Positions 25,174 to 33,716 of a stretch of DNA of 64,000 bases are shown here, in pieces. The stretch is taken from the NCBI RefSeq assembly GCF_900141755.1, contig NZ_LT670844.1, positions 3,534,001-3,598,000 of the forward strand. The letters run 5' to 3'. Position 1 is the first letter of the stretch. Each line of letters begins with the position of its first letter. The notes under the pieces are model-generated. The model saw nothing but the letters and a program-made list of their open reading frames with translations. It was not told the origin of the DNA and did no database searches. Position numbers and translations under genes: made by a program. Source of the DNA: Bradyrhizobium lablabi (GTDB lineage Bacteria > Pseudomonadota > Alphaproteobacteria > Rhizobiales > Xanthobacteraceae).

Positions 25174-25380
25174 TTAAATTTTCCGCTTCTTGCTGTCGGG
25201 ATAGTTGCAGCTCCATTTCCTGGCCTGCCACTGCGGATGTTTGCCGATCCACTCGGCGATATAGGGCTGCGCAGCCATCATGCATTGCTCGACTGAACCG
25301 TCCCAGGCGAACTGAAGATATTTTTCTTCGCAATGGGCGGGATCGGCGATGGCACAGACGGTCAGGATGATTTCAATCAA
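25174..25380 (-). CDS. small protein with four cysteines, unknown function
   Basis: A TTG start has GGAGG five bases upstream. The 68-residue product reads MIEIILTVCAIADPAHCEEK then YLQFAWDGSVEQCMMAAQ, WIGKHPQWQARKWSCNYP and a basic tail. It has four cysteines and a short hydrophobic start, too short for a sure signal peptide. It overlaps nothing and converges with the beta-propeller gene, one base between stops. I cannot assign a function. Confidence 0.6.
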   Translation of the reverse strand: MIEIILTVCAIADPAHCEEKYLQFAWDGSVEQCMMAAQPYIAEWIGKHPQWQARKWSCNYPDSKKRKI

Positions 25381-25674
25381 TCTGCCCTCCCCTCAAAGCC
25401 GCTTCGTCACATTACGCCCAATTGCACCGACGTTTTCAAATTTCGAAAATAATCTCGCGCCGCAGCGGAACCTGATCCGCGATGTCCGTCGCCGTCGTCG
25501 ATCACCGCGTTGCCCACATTTCCTGAAGGACATGCCGGCGATCTGCACGGTGGGCATTGCCGCATCTCGATCGGCGAGAAAAAAGACAGCGAGACTTACA
25601 AAAAAATCGCCGGCCTTGACATTGAACGCGAGCGTGCAATCTTTTCAAAACTACGGATCGATTTGCTCAGGAAG
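25381..25674. other. long leader region upstream of the formaldehyde oxidation operon
   Basis: About 290 bases with no convincing gene. Together with the dyad and tandem repeat that follow, it forms a 429-base upstream region of the dehydrogenase gene. Confidence 0.4.
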
Positions 25675-25699
25675 CACGATGTTACATTATAACATCGTG
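25675..25699. promoter_or_regulatory. perfect 10-bp inverted repeat, putative operator of the formaldehyde oxidation operon
   Basis: CACGATGTTA (25675-25684) and TAACATCGTG (25690-25699) are perfect reverse complements around the 5-base spacer CATTA. It lies about 110 bases before the dehydrogenase start. It lacks a following T-run, so it is more likely a protein-binding site than a terminator. Confidence 0.55.
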
Positions 25700-25720
25700 A
25701 TCGCAGTGCGATTTGCCCGA

Positions 25721-25756
25721 CGGACTTCCAATTTTCAACGGACTTCCAATTTTCAA
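25721..25756. repeat. tandem 18-bp direct repeat
   Basis: Two exact copies of CGGACTTCCAATTTTCAA stand head to tail (25721-25738 and 25739-25756), with a degenerate third copy (CATCAATTTTCCAAG) after. They lie between the dyad and the ribosome-binding site of the dehydrogenase. A role in regulation or a slippage product are both possible. Confidence 0.7.
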
Positions 25757-25809
25757 AGACCATCAATTTTCCAAGCTCAAGAAAAACGATTTGAGTGGAG
25801 GAACGGCAA

Positions 25810-26919
25810 ATGAAGACACGCGCCGCTGTCGCGTTTGAGGCAAAGAAGCCCCTTGAAATCGTCGAGCTAGATCTGGATGGCCCCAAGGCGGGCGAAGTCC
25901 TTGTCGAAATCAAGGCGACGGGGATCTGCCACACCGACGCCTATACGCTTGATGGCTTCGACAGCGAGGGGATTTTCCCCTCGATCCTCGGCCATGAGGG
26001 CGCCGGCATCGTCCGGGAGGCGGGAAGCGGCGTGACCTCGGTGAAACCAGGCGATCACGTGATCCCGCTCTACACGCCGGAATGCCGCCAATGCAAAAGT
26101 TGCCTGAGCGGCAAGACCAATCTATGTACCGCGATCCGCGCGACCCAGGGCAAGGGCCTGATGCCTGACGGCACCACCCGCTTCAGCCACAAGGGCAAGC
26201 CGATCTTCCATTATATGGGCTGCTCGACGTTTTCGAACTTTACCGTGCTGCCGGAAATCGCGGTGGCGAAGATCCGCGAAGACGCGCCCTTCGACAAGAG
26301 TTGCTACATCGGCTGTGGTGTGACGACCGGTGTCGGCGCGGTGGTGAACACCGCCAGGGTGACGCCGGGCGCCAACGTGGTCGTGTTCGGGCTTGGCGGC
26401 ATCGGGCTCAATGTCATCCAGGGCGCCAAGATGGTCGGCGCCGACAAGATCATCGGCGTTGACGTCAACGACAGCAAGGAAGAATGGGGCCGCCGCTTCG
26501 GCATGACGCATTTCGTCAACCCCAAGAAGATCGATGGCGATATCGTCCAGCATCTGGTCGCGCTGACCGACGGCGGCGCCGACTATACCTTCGACTGCAC
26601 CGGCAACACCACCGTGATGCGCCAGGCGCTCGAGGCCTGCCACCGCGGCTGGGGCACGTCGGTCATTATCGGCGTGGCGGAAGCCGGCAAGGAAATTTCA
26701 ACCCGGCCATTCCAGCTCGTGACCGGCCGGGTCTGGAAGGGCACCGCGTTCGGCGGCGCGCGCGGCCGAACCGACGTGCCGAAAATCGTCGACTGGTACA
26801 TGAACGGCAAGATCCAGATCGATCCGATGATTACCCATGTCCTCAAGCTGGAGGAGATCAACAAGGGATTCGATTTGATGCATGAGGGCAAATCGATCCG
26901 TTCGGTGGTTGTTTTCTAA
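25810..26919 (+). CDS. frmA: S-(hydroxymethyl)glutathione dehydrogenase / class III alcohol dehydrogenase
   Basis: GGAGGAACGGCAA precedes the ATG. The 369-residue zinc enzyme oxidises S-hydroxymethylglutathione to S-formylglutathione with NAD. Catalytic zinc ligands are the Cys of [16 protein letters not shown], the His of [10 protein letters not shown] and Cys of [14 protein letters not shown]. The structural zinc cysteines are in [15 protein letters not shown]. The coenzyme site is [19 protein letters not shown], with D of IGVDVN selecting [16 protein letters not shown] and the absence of the short-chain alcohol pocket support class III. It begins a three-gene formaldehyde pathway (dehydrogenase, Gfa, S-formylglutathione hydrolase) that detoxifies or dissimilates formaldehyde made by XoxF. 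Confidence 0.97.
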   Translation: MKTRAAVAFEAKKPLEIVELDLDGPKAGEVLVEIKATGICHTDAYTLDGFDSEGIFPSILGHEGAGIVREAGSGVTSVKPGDHVIPLYTPECRQCKSCLSGKTNLCTAIRATQGKGLMPDGTTRFSHKGKPIFHYMGCSTFSNFTVLPEIAVAKIREDAPFDKSCYIGCGVTTGVGAVVNTARVTPGANVVVFGLGGIGLNVIQGAKMVGADKIIGVDVNDSKEEWGRRFGMTHFVNPKKIDGDIVQHLVALTDGGADYTFDCTGNTTVMRQALEACHRGWGTSVIIGVAEAGKEISTRPFQLVTGRVWKGTAFGGARGRTDVPKIVDWYMNGKIQIDPMITHVLKLEEINKGFDLMHEGKSIRSVVVF

Positions 26920-26973
26920 ACCAAGAGCCGTGTTCTAAATCAAGAAGCGTCAAACAAACAGGAGGAATGACCC

Positions 26974-27543
26974 ATGACTGTTCATATCCACCCATCGGTT
27001 GACAGCGGAGTAAAGCAGGGCACCGGGAACTTCGCCGGCGGAACCCTTGTTTGCAAATGCCAGGACAAGCCGGTCAAGGTCGGCATCAAGGGCGACGTCG
27101 CACACAATCACGCCTGCGGTTGCACCCAATGCTGGAAACCCGAAGGAGCAACCTTTGCGGTGATCGCGGTCGTCCCGCGCGACAACGTGACCGTTCTTGA
27201 GAACGGCGACAAGCTGCGCGTGATCGACGCGTCGGCGACGATCCAGCGGCATGCTTGCAAGGTTTGCGGTGCCCATATGTACGGCCGCATCGAGAACAAG
27301 GGCCATCCGTTCTATGGTCTCGACTTCATCCATCCCGAATTGTTCACCGAAGGCGGCTCGGCCGCTCCGGGATTTGCCGCGTTTGTGTCCTCGGTGATCG
27401 AGTCCGGCGTCGAGCCGTCCGAGCTGCCAGCGATCAGATCGCGCCTCAAGGAACTCGGACTCGAGCCCTATGATTGCCTGTCGCCGGCACTGATGGATCA
27501 CATCGCCGCGCACGTGGCGAAATCGAGACCCAAGGCGGCCTGA
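26974..27543 (+). CDS. gfa: S-(hydroxymethyl)glutathione synthase (glutathione-dependent formaldehyde-activating enzyme)
   Basis: GGAGGAATGACCC precedes the ATG. The 189-residue protein is full length for Gfa. Zinc-binding cysteines: [26 protein letters not shown] and [13 protein letters not shown]. Other marks are [30 protein letters not shown] and a C-terminus ending PKAA. Gfa speeds the union of formaldehyde and glutathione, giving the substrate of the upstream dehydrogenase. It lies 54 bases after that gene, in the same transcript. Confidence 0.96.
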   Translation: MTVHIHPSVDSGVKQGTGNFAGGTLVCKCQDKPVKVGIKGDVAHNHACGCTQCWKPEGATFAVIAVVPRDNVTVLENGDKLRVIDASATIQRHACKVCGAHMYGRIENKGHPFYGLDFIHPELFTEGGSAAPGFAAFVSSVIESGVEPSELPAIRSRLKELGLEPYDCLSPALMDHIAAHVAKSRPKAA

Positions 27544-27640
27544 TCGCCATGCCCGGCTCGGTCGGTGAACAACCACCTGCCGAGCCTGGGCCGACCGCCG
27601 TTGCAATCCCGTCGCCGTGCGGCGCTGGAGCCGTAAGATC

Positions 27641-28483
27641 ATGACGGTCGAAACCGTTTCCCTCAACCGGTCTCACGATGGCATGCAGGGCGTCTACCGG
27701 CACGCCAGCCGCGAGACTGGAACCGGCATGACCTTTTCGGTCTTTGTCCCTCCACATCAAGACGGCGCGAAGCTACCGGTGGTCTGGTATCTGTCAGGCC
27801 TCACCTGCACCCACACCAACGTCACGGAAAAGGGCGAATTTCGCCAGGCGTGTGCCGAATTGGGCCTGATCTTTGTCGCGCCGGACACCAGCCCACGCGG
27901 AAATGTGCCCGGCGATCCTGCAGGCCTCTACGATTTCGGGCTTGGCGCCGGATTTTATGTCGATGCCACAGAACAGCCATTCGCGCGCAATTACCGCATG
28001 TGGAGCTACGTCACCGAAGAGCTGCCTGGGCTGATCGCCGAGCATTTTCCGGCCGATCCCAAGCGCCAATCGATCCTCGGCCATTCCATGGGTGGGCATG
28101 GCGCACTGACGATCGCGCTGCACCATCCCGACCGCTATCGCGCGGCCAGCGCGTTTTCGCCGATTGTGGCGCCGTCACAAGTGCCTTGGGGGATCAAGGC
28201 ATTGTCCGGATATCTCGGCGAGGCGCGCGACGCCTGGCGCAAGCACGATACCGTCGCATTGATCGAGGATGGCGCGCGGTTTTCCGATTTTCTGGTCGAT
28301 GTCGGCGATGCCGATCAATTCCTGAGCGAACAACTTCGCCCCGAACTATTGGAGCGCGCCTGTTCGCAAGCCGGTATTCCCCTTATCCTTCGCCGCCAGC
28401 CCGGCTATGACCACTCTTATTACTTCGTATCGACCTTCATGGCAGATCACATGCGCTGGCACGCCGCGCGAATGAAAGCATGA
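27641..28483 (+). CDS. fghA: S-formylglutathione hydrolase
   Basis: The start at 27641 (MTVETVSLNRSHDGMQGVYR) gives 280 residues, the usual length. It is an alpha/beta hydrolase: catalytic Ser149 in ILGHSMGGHGAL, Asp in DVGDADQFL and His in QPGYDHSYYFVSTFMADH. LPVVWYLSGLTCTHTN forms the oxyanion side and PDTSPRG is typical for the family. It splits S-formylglutathione into formate and glutathione, completing the formaldehyde oxidation route. It lies 97 bases after gfa. Confidence 0.97.
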   Translation: MTVETVSLNRSHDGMQGVYRHASRETGTGMTFSVFVPPHQDGAKLPVVWYLSGLTCTHTNVTEKGEFRQACAELGLIFVAPDTSPRGNVPGDPAGLYDFGLGAGFYVDATEQPFARNYRMWSYVTEELPGLIAEHFPADPKRQSILGHSMGGHGALTIALHHPDRYRAASAFSPIVAPSQVPWGIKALSGYLGEARDAWRKHDTVALIEDGARFSDFLVDVGDADQFLSEQLRPELLERACSQAGIPLILRRQPGYDHSYYFVSTFMADHMRWHAARMKA

Positions 28484-28530
28484 TCCAGCCTCAATCGCGT
28501 GGCGGTATCGGGCCAAGGGGAGCAGCAGGA

Positions 28531-28872
28531 ATGGCGAAGACGACGGCCCGGATAGCCCTCATTTTGGCGTTCGTTCCCACCGGCGCGCTCGCCAAGGACA
28601 CCCAGTTCTGGAACCTGACGGCCAATACGATCACCGCGCTGCAGCTTTCTCCGGCCGGCAAGAACGAGTGGGGTTCGAACCAGGCCGACAATGACCGCGA
28701 CCACACCGTCGATCACGACGAGCGGCTGAAAATAACCGATACCGCGACCGGCACATATGATGTCAAATTTGTCGACAAAAGCGGGAGGACCTGCATCGTC
28801 GCGAATGTTCAGGTCAAGGCGGGCTCGATCTTCACGATCGAGGAGAAAAATCTAACAAGCTGCTCCAGATAG
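28531..28872 (+). CDS. small exported protein of unknown function in the methylotrophy island
   Basis: The start giving MAKTTARIALILAFVPTGAL has a signal peptide ending near ALA|K; an ATG at 28480 overlapping the hydrolase stop is less likely. The mature part of about 92 residues reads KDTQFWNLTANTITALQLSP, AGKNEWGSNQADNDRDHTVD, ERLKITDTATGTYDVKF and SGRTCIVANVQVKAGSIFTI, a small beta-sandwich-like protein with two cysteines. I do not know a function. The DNDRDHTVDHDE stretch is acidic and might bind a metal, though it is not a proper EF-hand. It sits between the hydrolase and a substrate-binding protein. Confidence 0.75.
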   Translation: MAKTTARIALILAFVPTGALAKDTQFWNLTANTITALQLSPAGKNEWGSNQADNDRDHTVDHDERLKITDTATGTYDVKFVDKSGRTCIVANVQVKAGSIFTIEEKNLTSCSR

Positions 28873-28901
28873 AAGCGATCGATCGCGCGGAAACATCGGC
28901 A

Positions 28902-29870
28902 ATGTTCAGATTTTTCGTAACACTCTGCCTTGTGGTCGCCGCTGCACCGGCGCTGGCCGGCGAGACCTTGCGCATCGGCCTGCAGACGACCGGCACGTTT
29001 GCCTGGCAACTCGACGTGATCCGCCGCCACCACCTTGCCGATCGCGCTGGCCTCGATTTGAAAATCAGCGCATACGCTTCGCCAGATGCCGGCAAGCTCG
29101 CGCTCAATAGCGGCTCGGTCGATCTCGCCGTCGTCGATTGGCTCTGGGTTGCGCGAGCGCGCGCGCTCGGCGCCAAATGGCTGTTCTATCCCTATTCCAG
29201 CGCGGCCGGCGCCATTATGGTGAAAAGCGAATCGCCGGTACGGAAGATCGACGATCTCAGGGGTCGGGTTCTCGCCATTGCGGGCGGTCCGCTCGACAAA
29301 AGCTGGCTTATTGTCCAGGCGGCGGCGCTCCGCCGGGGCATCGATCTCAAGCGCGAGGCGACCCTCGCATACGGTGCCCCGCCGCTGATTTTTCAGAAAT
29401 TAGAGCAGGGCGAAGCCGAAGCGAGCCTCAATTTCTGGAATTTCTGCGCCAGGCTCGAGGCAAGAGGCTATCGGAGGATCCTCGATGTGCGTGATGCGGA
29501 AGTGGCCCTCGGGCTGCAACAGCCGGTGGGCCTCATCGGCTACACGTTTTCTGAGGAATTCGCCGCGAGCCACAGGAGCATGATTGATCGCTTCATCGCG
29601 ATTAGCGAACAGGCCGATGACATCATGCTGCGATCCGACGGGGAATGGGAAGCCCTTCGCCCGCTGATGAACGCAGAGGATGAACCGACGTTCAAGGCAT
29701 ATCGTGATCAGACCAGAGCGGGAATTCCGAGACGGCCGATCGCCGAGGAGGAAGCGGACGCCCGCAGGCTTTTCAAGGCCCTGGCGAGCATCGGAGGCCC
29801 GGAGCTCGTGGGTCCTTCGCAAGAACTTGATCCAGGTCTCTATTACCAGCCTGCTCCGAACGGAAACTGA
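28902..29870 (+). CDS. ABC transporter substrate-binding protein, NitT/TauT (NMT1) type
   Basis: 322 residues with signal peptide MFRFFVTLCLVVAAAPALAG. The binding-protein pattern is clear: LRIGLQTTGTFAWQLDVIRR, GLDLKISAYASPDAGKLALN, GSVDLAVVDWLWVARAR, DDLRGRVLAIAGGPLDKSW and ALRRGIDLKREATLAYG. It opens a three-gene ABC operon (binding protein, permease at 29871, ATPase at 30571) placed within the xox island of many alphaproteobacteria. The ligand is unproven; PQQ precursors, a lanthanophore or a C1-related compound are possible. The start codon of the permease follows its stop directly. Confidence 0.88.
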   Translation: MFRFFVTLCLVVAAAPALAGETLRIGLQTTGTFAWQLDVIRRHHLADRAGLDLKISAYASPDAGKLALNSGSVDLAVVDWLWVARARALGAKWLFYPYSSAAGAIMVKSESPVRKIDDLRGRVLAIAGGPLDKSWLIVQAAALRRGIDLKREATLAYGAPPLIFQKLEQGEAEASLNFWNFCARLEARGYRRILDVRDAEVALGLQQPVGLIGYTFSEEFAASHRSMIDRFIAISEQADDIMLRSDGEWEALRPLMNAEDEPTFKAYRDQTRAGIPRRPIAEEEADARRLFKALASIGGPELVGPSQELDPGLYYQPAPNGN

Positions 29871-30611
29871 GTGTTACCGAGAATCTATTCGCTGGCCGCT
29901 CTGATCGCCATTTGGGCCCTTGCAGCGGCATTGGCTCAATCACGTCTGTTGCCGGGCCCGCTCGCGATTGGGACGACAATCCTCGCCGACCTTCGTTCCG
30001 GCGAGCTGCCGTACCAGATCGGCTGCACGCTCGCGCGCGTGATCGTCGCGTTCGCGATCGCGATGGTGCTGGGCATTATCGCAGGTTATGCGATGGGCCG
30101 CTCGAGAACGATCGATCGATACGCCGATCCGTGGCTCGTCGTGCTTCTCAACATGCCGGCGCTGGTGACGATCATCTTTGCCTATATCTGGATCGGCCTC
30201 AACGAGACCGCCGCGATCCTGGCGGTAGCAGCCAACAAGCTGCCCAATGTGGTCGTCTTCATGCGCGAGGGCGCCCGCGCGCTCGATCCCGACTTCGACG
30301 AGATGGCGAAGGCCTTCAAATTCACCTGGTTTTCCAGAATTCGTCATGTCGTGATACCGCAGCTCGCGCCATTTCTGGCGGCAAGCTCGCGCTCCGGTCT
30401 GTCGATCATCTGGAAGATCGTTCTGGTGGTCGAGTTGATCGGGCGCCCGAATGGCGTGGGCTTCGTCCTGGGTTCGGCATTCTCGTTGTTCGACATGGCC
30501 AAAATACTAAGCTATGCGATCTCCTTCATCGCACTTATGCTGGTGATCGAAAGTCTTTTGGTGCAACCGCTTGAACGACGCGCAATTCGCTGGCGACGCC
30601 AACCCGCTTGA
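29871..30611 (+). CDS. ABC transporter permease, NitT/TauT type
   Basis: A GTG start follows the previous TGA without a gap. The 246-residue protein has about six membrane helices and the EAA-like loop FDEMAKAFKFTWFSRIRHV followed by VIPQLAPFLAASSRSGLSI, which contacts the ATPase. IGCTLARVIVAFAIAMVLGI and PALVTIIFAYIWIGLNETAA are typical of the SsuC/TauC family. Its last 41 bases overlap the ATPase gene, so the three products are made together. Confidence 0.93.
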   Translation: MLPRIYSLAALIAIWALAAALAQSRLLPGPLAIGTTILADLRSGELPYQIGCTLARVIVAFAIAMVLGIIAGYAMGRSRTIDRYADPWLVVLLNMPALVTIIFAYIWIGLNETAAILAVAANKLPNVVVFMREGARALDPDFDEMAKAFKFTWFSRIRHVVIPQLAPFLAASSRSGLSIIWKIVLVVELIGRPNGVGFVLGSAFSLFDMAKILSYAISFIALMLVIESLLVQPLERRAIRWRRQPA

Positions 30612-31335
30612 GCTCCGCATCGATGCGAAGAGCTTTCTGTCGGCGGATGGCACGCCGGTGGAAGTCGTCCGCGGCCTCGACCTTCGGCTCGAAGCGGGGT
30701 CGTTCGGGGCGCTGATCGGCCCTTCCGGATGCGGCAAGACCACGATCCTTAGAATCGCAGCCGGGCTCGATCCGGATTTCCGCGGCGTGGTTTGTGCACC
30801 GGGATCCGGGCGTCTGGGCATGGTATTTCAGGAGCCCCGCCTGCTGCCTTGGCGAACGGTCGAGGAGAACATCCGGCTTGCGCTGCCGGCAGGCAAGGCC
30901 GCCGCCGATCTGACGGAACTGGTCGAGATCCTTGGCCTCGGTTCCCACCTGGCACGATATCCCGGCGAGTTGTCATTGGGGCTTGCACGCCGCACCGCCA
31001 TTGCCCGGGCATTTGCGGTGCGGCCGGATTTTCTGCTGCTGGACGAACCTTTTGTGTCGCTGGATGAAACGGTCGCCGCAAGACTGCGCAACGAGCTTGT
31101 GGCGCTGACGACGCGGACAAAAGTGACGACCTTATTTGTGACCCACGATCTGGCCGAAGCCATCCAGCTGGCGGATCGCCTGTTTTTTCTGTCCGACCGC
31201 CCTGCGCACATTATCGCCGAAAGGACGCTGCCGCCGCCCCGGGGAGCGCGCAGCAGCGACGTCATTGCGTCGATCGCTGCTGAAATGCGGCTGTTGGTGT
31301 CGCAGGCGACGGCCGATGCCAAACGAGGTTGTTAG
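30571..31335 (+). CDS. ABC transporter ATP-binding protein, NitT/TauT type
   Basis: 254 residues starting at a TTG inside the permease gene. Walker A is IGPSGCGKTTIL, Q-loop FQEPRLLPWRT, Walker B FLLLDEPFVSLDE and the H-loop FVTHDLAEAIQLADR. The signature loop reads LSLGLARRTAIARAF, where most members have LSGGMRQR; the changed first glycine (LSLG) is unusual and may affect ATPase rate. It ends two bases before the convergent response regulator stop. Confidence 0.92.
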   Translation: MNDAQFAGDANPLELRIDAKSFLSADGTPVEVVRGLDLRLEAGSFGALIGPSGCGKTTILRIAAGLDPDFRGVVCAPGSGRLGMVFQEPRLLPWRTVEENIRLALPAGKAAADLTELVEILGLGSHLARYPGELSLGLARRTAIARAFAVRPDFLLLDEPFVSLDETVAARLRNELVALTTRTKVTTLFVTHDLAEAIQLADRLFFLSDRPAHIIAERTLPPPRGARSSDVIASIAAEMRLLVSQATADAKRGC

Positions 31336-31336
31336 G

Positions 31337-31957
31337 TCATACCAGCCGACTCTCGATGGCGAAGCGCACCAGTTCGGAGGAAGAGCGCAAACCGAGCTTC
31401 TGGCGCATGATGGAAGACGTATTGGCGATCGTCTTGTAGGACGCATTGATCAGCCAGGCGATCTCGGAAAGGCTCTTGCCGGCGCCCAAGAGACGCAGGA
31501 TCTCGATCTCGCGCTGCGTCAATTTCGCAAGACGGCTTTCGGCCAATCCCGGCCCGGCAAAGGCGATGCTTTGTGCGATGGCGGACGGCAAAAATACCCC
31601 GCCGTCGCCCACCTTGCGAATGGCTTCGAGGAGATCGCCGGGGTCACCAGACTTGGAGACATAGCCTTTGGCGCCGATCTCGATGGCGCGCGCCGCAAAG
31701 ATCGGATCGTCGTTCATGCTGAACATGATGATGCGGGCGGTTGCATCGCGCGCCAGGATTCGCCGCGCCAGTTCAAAGCCCGAAACACCCGGCAAATTGA
31801 TGTCGAGAACGCAGACATCGGGACGCTCAGTGATAAAAGCCCCCTCGCCGCTTTCGGCATCCGCCGCTTCCAGAATCGTCACATCGGGATCGCCGGCCAA
31901 GAGCGCGCGGCAGCCCGAGGCAACGATGGGATGATCGTCAACGATCAGGATGCGCAT
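31337..31957 (-). CDS. NarL/FixJ-type response regulator
   Basis: The start at 31957 (MRILIVDDHPIVASGCRALL) fits; the open frame upstream is not protein-like. The 206-residue protein has a receiver domain with D7/D8, phospho-acceptor D52 in VCVLDINLPGVSG, Thr/Ser in IIMFSMND and K in GYVSKSGDP, then a LuxR-type helix-turn-helix: LTQREIEILRLLGAGKSLSE and IAWLINASYKTIANTSSIMR. It is divergent from a histidine kinase at 32193, clearly its partner. In methylotrophs such pairs control quinoprotein alcohol dehydrogenase genes; the paired dyads upstream of xoxF (40629-40661) are candidate targets. Confidence 0.9.
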   Translation of the reverse strand: MRILIVDDHPIVASGCRALLAGDPDVTILEAADAESGEGAFITERPDVCVLDINLPGVSGFELARRILARDATARIIMFSMNDDPIFAARAIEIGAKGYVSKSGDPGDLLEAIRKVGDGGVFLPSAIAQSIAFAGPGLAESRLAKLTQREIEILRLLGAGKSLSEIAWLINASYKTIANTSSIMRQKLGLRSSSELVRFAIESRLV

Positions 31958-32192
31958 TGATCTCGATCCGAGGCGCTCGCAGTTAAGCATTTGTAGACCA
32001 GTTTGCAGCGCAACACGAACGGCCCCGGCCAAATGGCCGCAGGGTGCGGATGTTGACCGTTTGCCTCCACCACCTTCGGACGATGCCTTTCCGGAAGAAG
32101 TGCAGTACCGTTCAATTAGATAATCAGTGTTTTTGGCTGTCAACGTTTTGCAACTCTGCAACCGGATGCAGCCGCCGAAGTGGAGCCTGGCA

Positions 32193-33593
32193 ATGTGGCA
32201 GAAGCTCTCTTTGCGCGCACGGCTGAACACGCTTTTGGCGCTCGTGATGGTGCTCGGTCTGGTCGTCAACATCGCACGGCTGCTGCTGGAGGCAGGCCCG
32301 CGGGTGGCGGCCGAAGATCAAAGCGTGATCAGGCTGGCGCGCGGTTTTGTCGAGACTTCGGTGTCGGATCTCAACGACGCGCCAGATCCCGAAGCAAGGC
32401 TCGACCAGATAGTCGCGGGCCTGAAGCAATTGCGCCATGTCAGTATCGCGCGCGAGCCTCATCCGGCCGCCGGCAGCGCGCCCGCGGCCTCAGCGTCGCC
32501 CAGCGACCCGGCCGAGCCGCGGCAGGTTCCCGAATGGTTTCTGAGCGTCATTCACCCGGAACAGACAACGGTGCGCGTTCCGATTGCCGTGAATGGGCGG
32601 TCGCTGGGGTCGCTGGTCATTACCTCGCACCCGACCGACGAAATAGCCGAGATCTGGGACGGCATCGTCACCCAGATTGGAATCGGCTCCGCGATCGCGT
32701 TAGCGCTCTTTCTCATCACGATGACCGTCGTCAACCGCGCGCTGGAGCCAATAAAATCGCTCGCGGATGCGATGGGCTCAATCGAGGCGGGCCGCTATGA
32801 TACCCGTGTCACGCCCAGCGGCTCGCCTGAGCTCGCCGCGATCTGCCGAAAACTGAACGATCTGGCATCCGTGCTGCAAACAACCGTCGAGGACAAGCAA
32901 CGCCTCGCCGAGCGGGTGGTTTCGTTGCAGGACGTCGAGCGCAAGGAGATCGCGCGCGACCTGCACGACGAGTTTGGCCCCTATCTGTTTGCGCTCCGCG
33001 CGCACACCACCTCGCTGACGCGATTGGCAGATAGCCCTGAGCCCGATCTTGGCGCTTTGCGCCGGCACATCGGCGCCATGTTCGATCAGGTCAATGCGCT
33101 GCAGCGATTCAACCGGCGCGTCCTGGAGCGACTGCGGCCCGTGGGCCTTGCGGAACTTGGCCTTACCGATGCGCTCGAGGCGCTGTTGCGGCTTTGGCGC
33201 GAAACCTATCCCGGTGTCGTAATTCAAACCTCGATCTCGCCATCGCTCGGCGCCCGCGGCGAGACGGCGGAATTGACGATCTATCGCATCATTCAGGAAG
33301 CCCTGACCAACGTGTTCCGCCACGCCCGCGCGACAGAGGTCGATATCACGATCGCGCCGGCGGCACCCCGCCGAACGGGAACCGCCGAAACGGAAGCCAT
33401 CATGGTGAGCGTCCGCGACAACGGCGCTGGCCTTCCGGCCGATCACAAACAGGGCTTCGGAATGCTTGGCATGCGCGAGCGGGTCTTGGCATTGGGCGGC
33501 ACGATGACGGTTGCGTCGACAAATCGTGGCGTCACCGTGGAGGCGCTGGTTCCCTGCGGGCTCCAGCCATCCCCAATATTTCAACCAACGTGA
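32193..33593 (+). CDS. membrane sensor histidine kinase, HisKA_3 (NarX/DesK-like) type
   Basis: The ATG at 32193 has GGAG eight bases upstream and gives MWQKLSLRARLNTLLALVMV. Two membrane helices (residues 10-30 and 163-183) enclose a periplasmic sensor domain of about 130 residues. HAMP follows (LEPIKSLADAMGSIEAGRYD), then HisKA_3 with H258 in ERKEIARDLHDEFG, and the ATPase domain with IIQEALTNVFRHARA, VSVRDNGAGLPAD and GFGMLGMRERVLALGG. Its partner is the divergent NarL-type regulator. The signal is unknown; methanol, formaldehyde or lanthanide state are guesses from context. Confidence 0.93.
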   Translation: MWQKLSLRARLNTLLALVMVLGLVVNIARLLLEAGPRVAAEDQSVIRLARGFVETSVSDLNDAPDPEARLDQIVAGLKQLRHVSIAREPHPAAGSAPAASASPSDPAEPRQVPEWFLSVIHPEQTTVRVPIAVNGRSLGSLVITSHPTDEIAEIWDGIVTQIGIGSAIALALFLITMTVVNRALEPIKSLADAMGSIEAGRYDTRVTPSGSPELAAICRKLNDLASVLQTTVEDKQRLAERVVSLQDVERKEIARDLHDEFGPYLFALRAHTTSLTRLADSPEPDLGALRRHIGAMFDQVNALQRFNRRVLERLRPVGLAELGLTDALEALLRLWRETYPGVVIQTSISPSLGARGETAELTIYRIIQEALTNVFRHARATEVDITIAPAAPRRTGTAETEAIMVSVRDNGAGLPADHKQGFGMLGMRERVLALGGTMTVASTNRGVTVEALVPCGLQPSPIFQPT

Positions 33594-33716
33594 GTCAAAA
33601 CCAGCCGATCGGGATTTTTTCCCGATGGCGCGACCTAATTTTCCCGATGTCGATCGCCTGTCGATATCCTAGCATTCCTGACCTGGAGACTTTAAGAAAA
33701 GCCAAAGCGGAATGCG

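Noticed and set aside
25721..25756. CRISPR-like repeat
   Set aside because: The two 18-base copies are directly adjacent without spacers and no cas genes are present.
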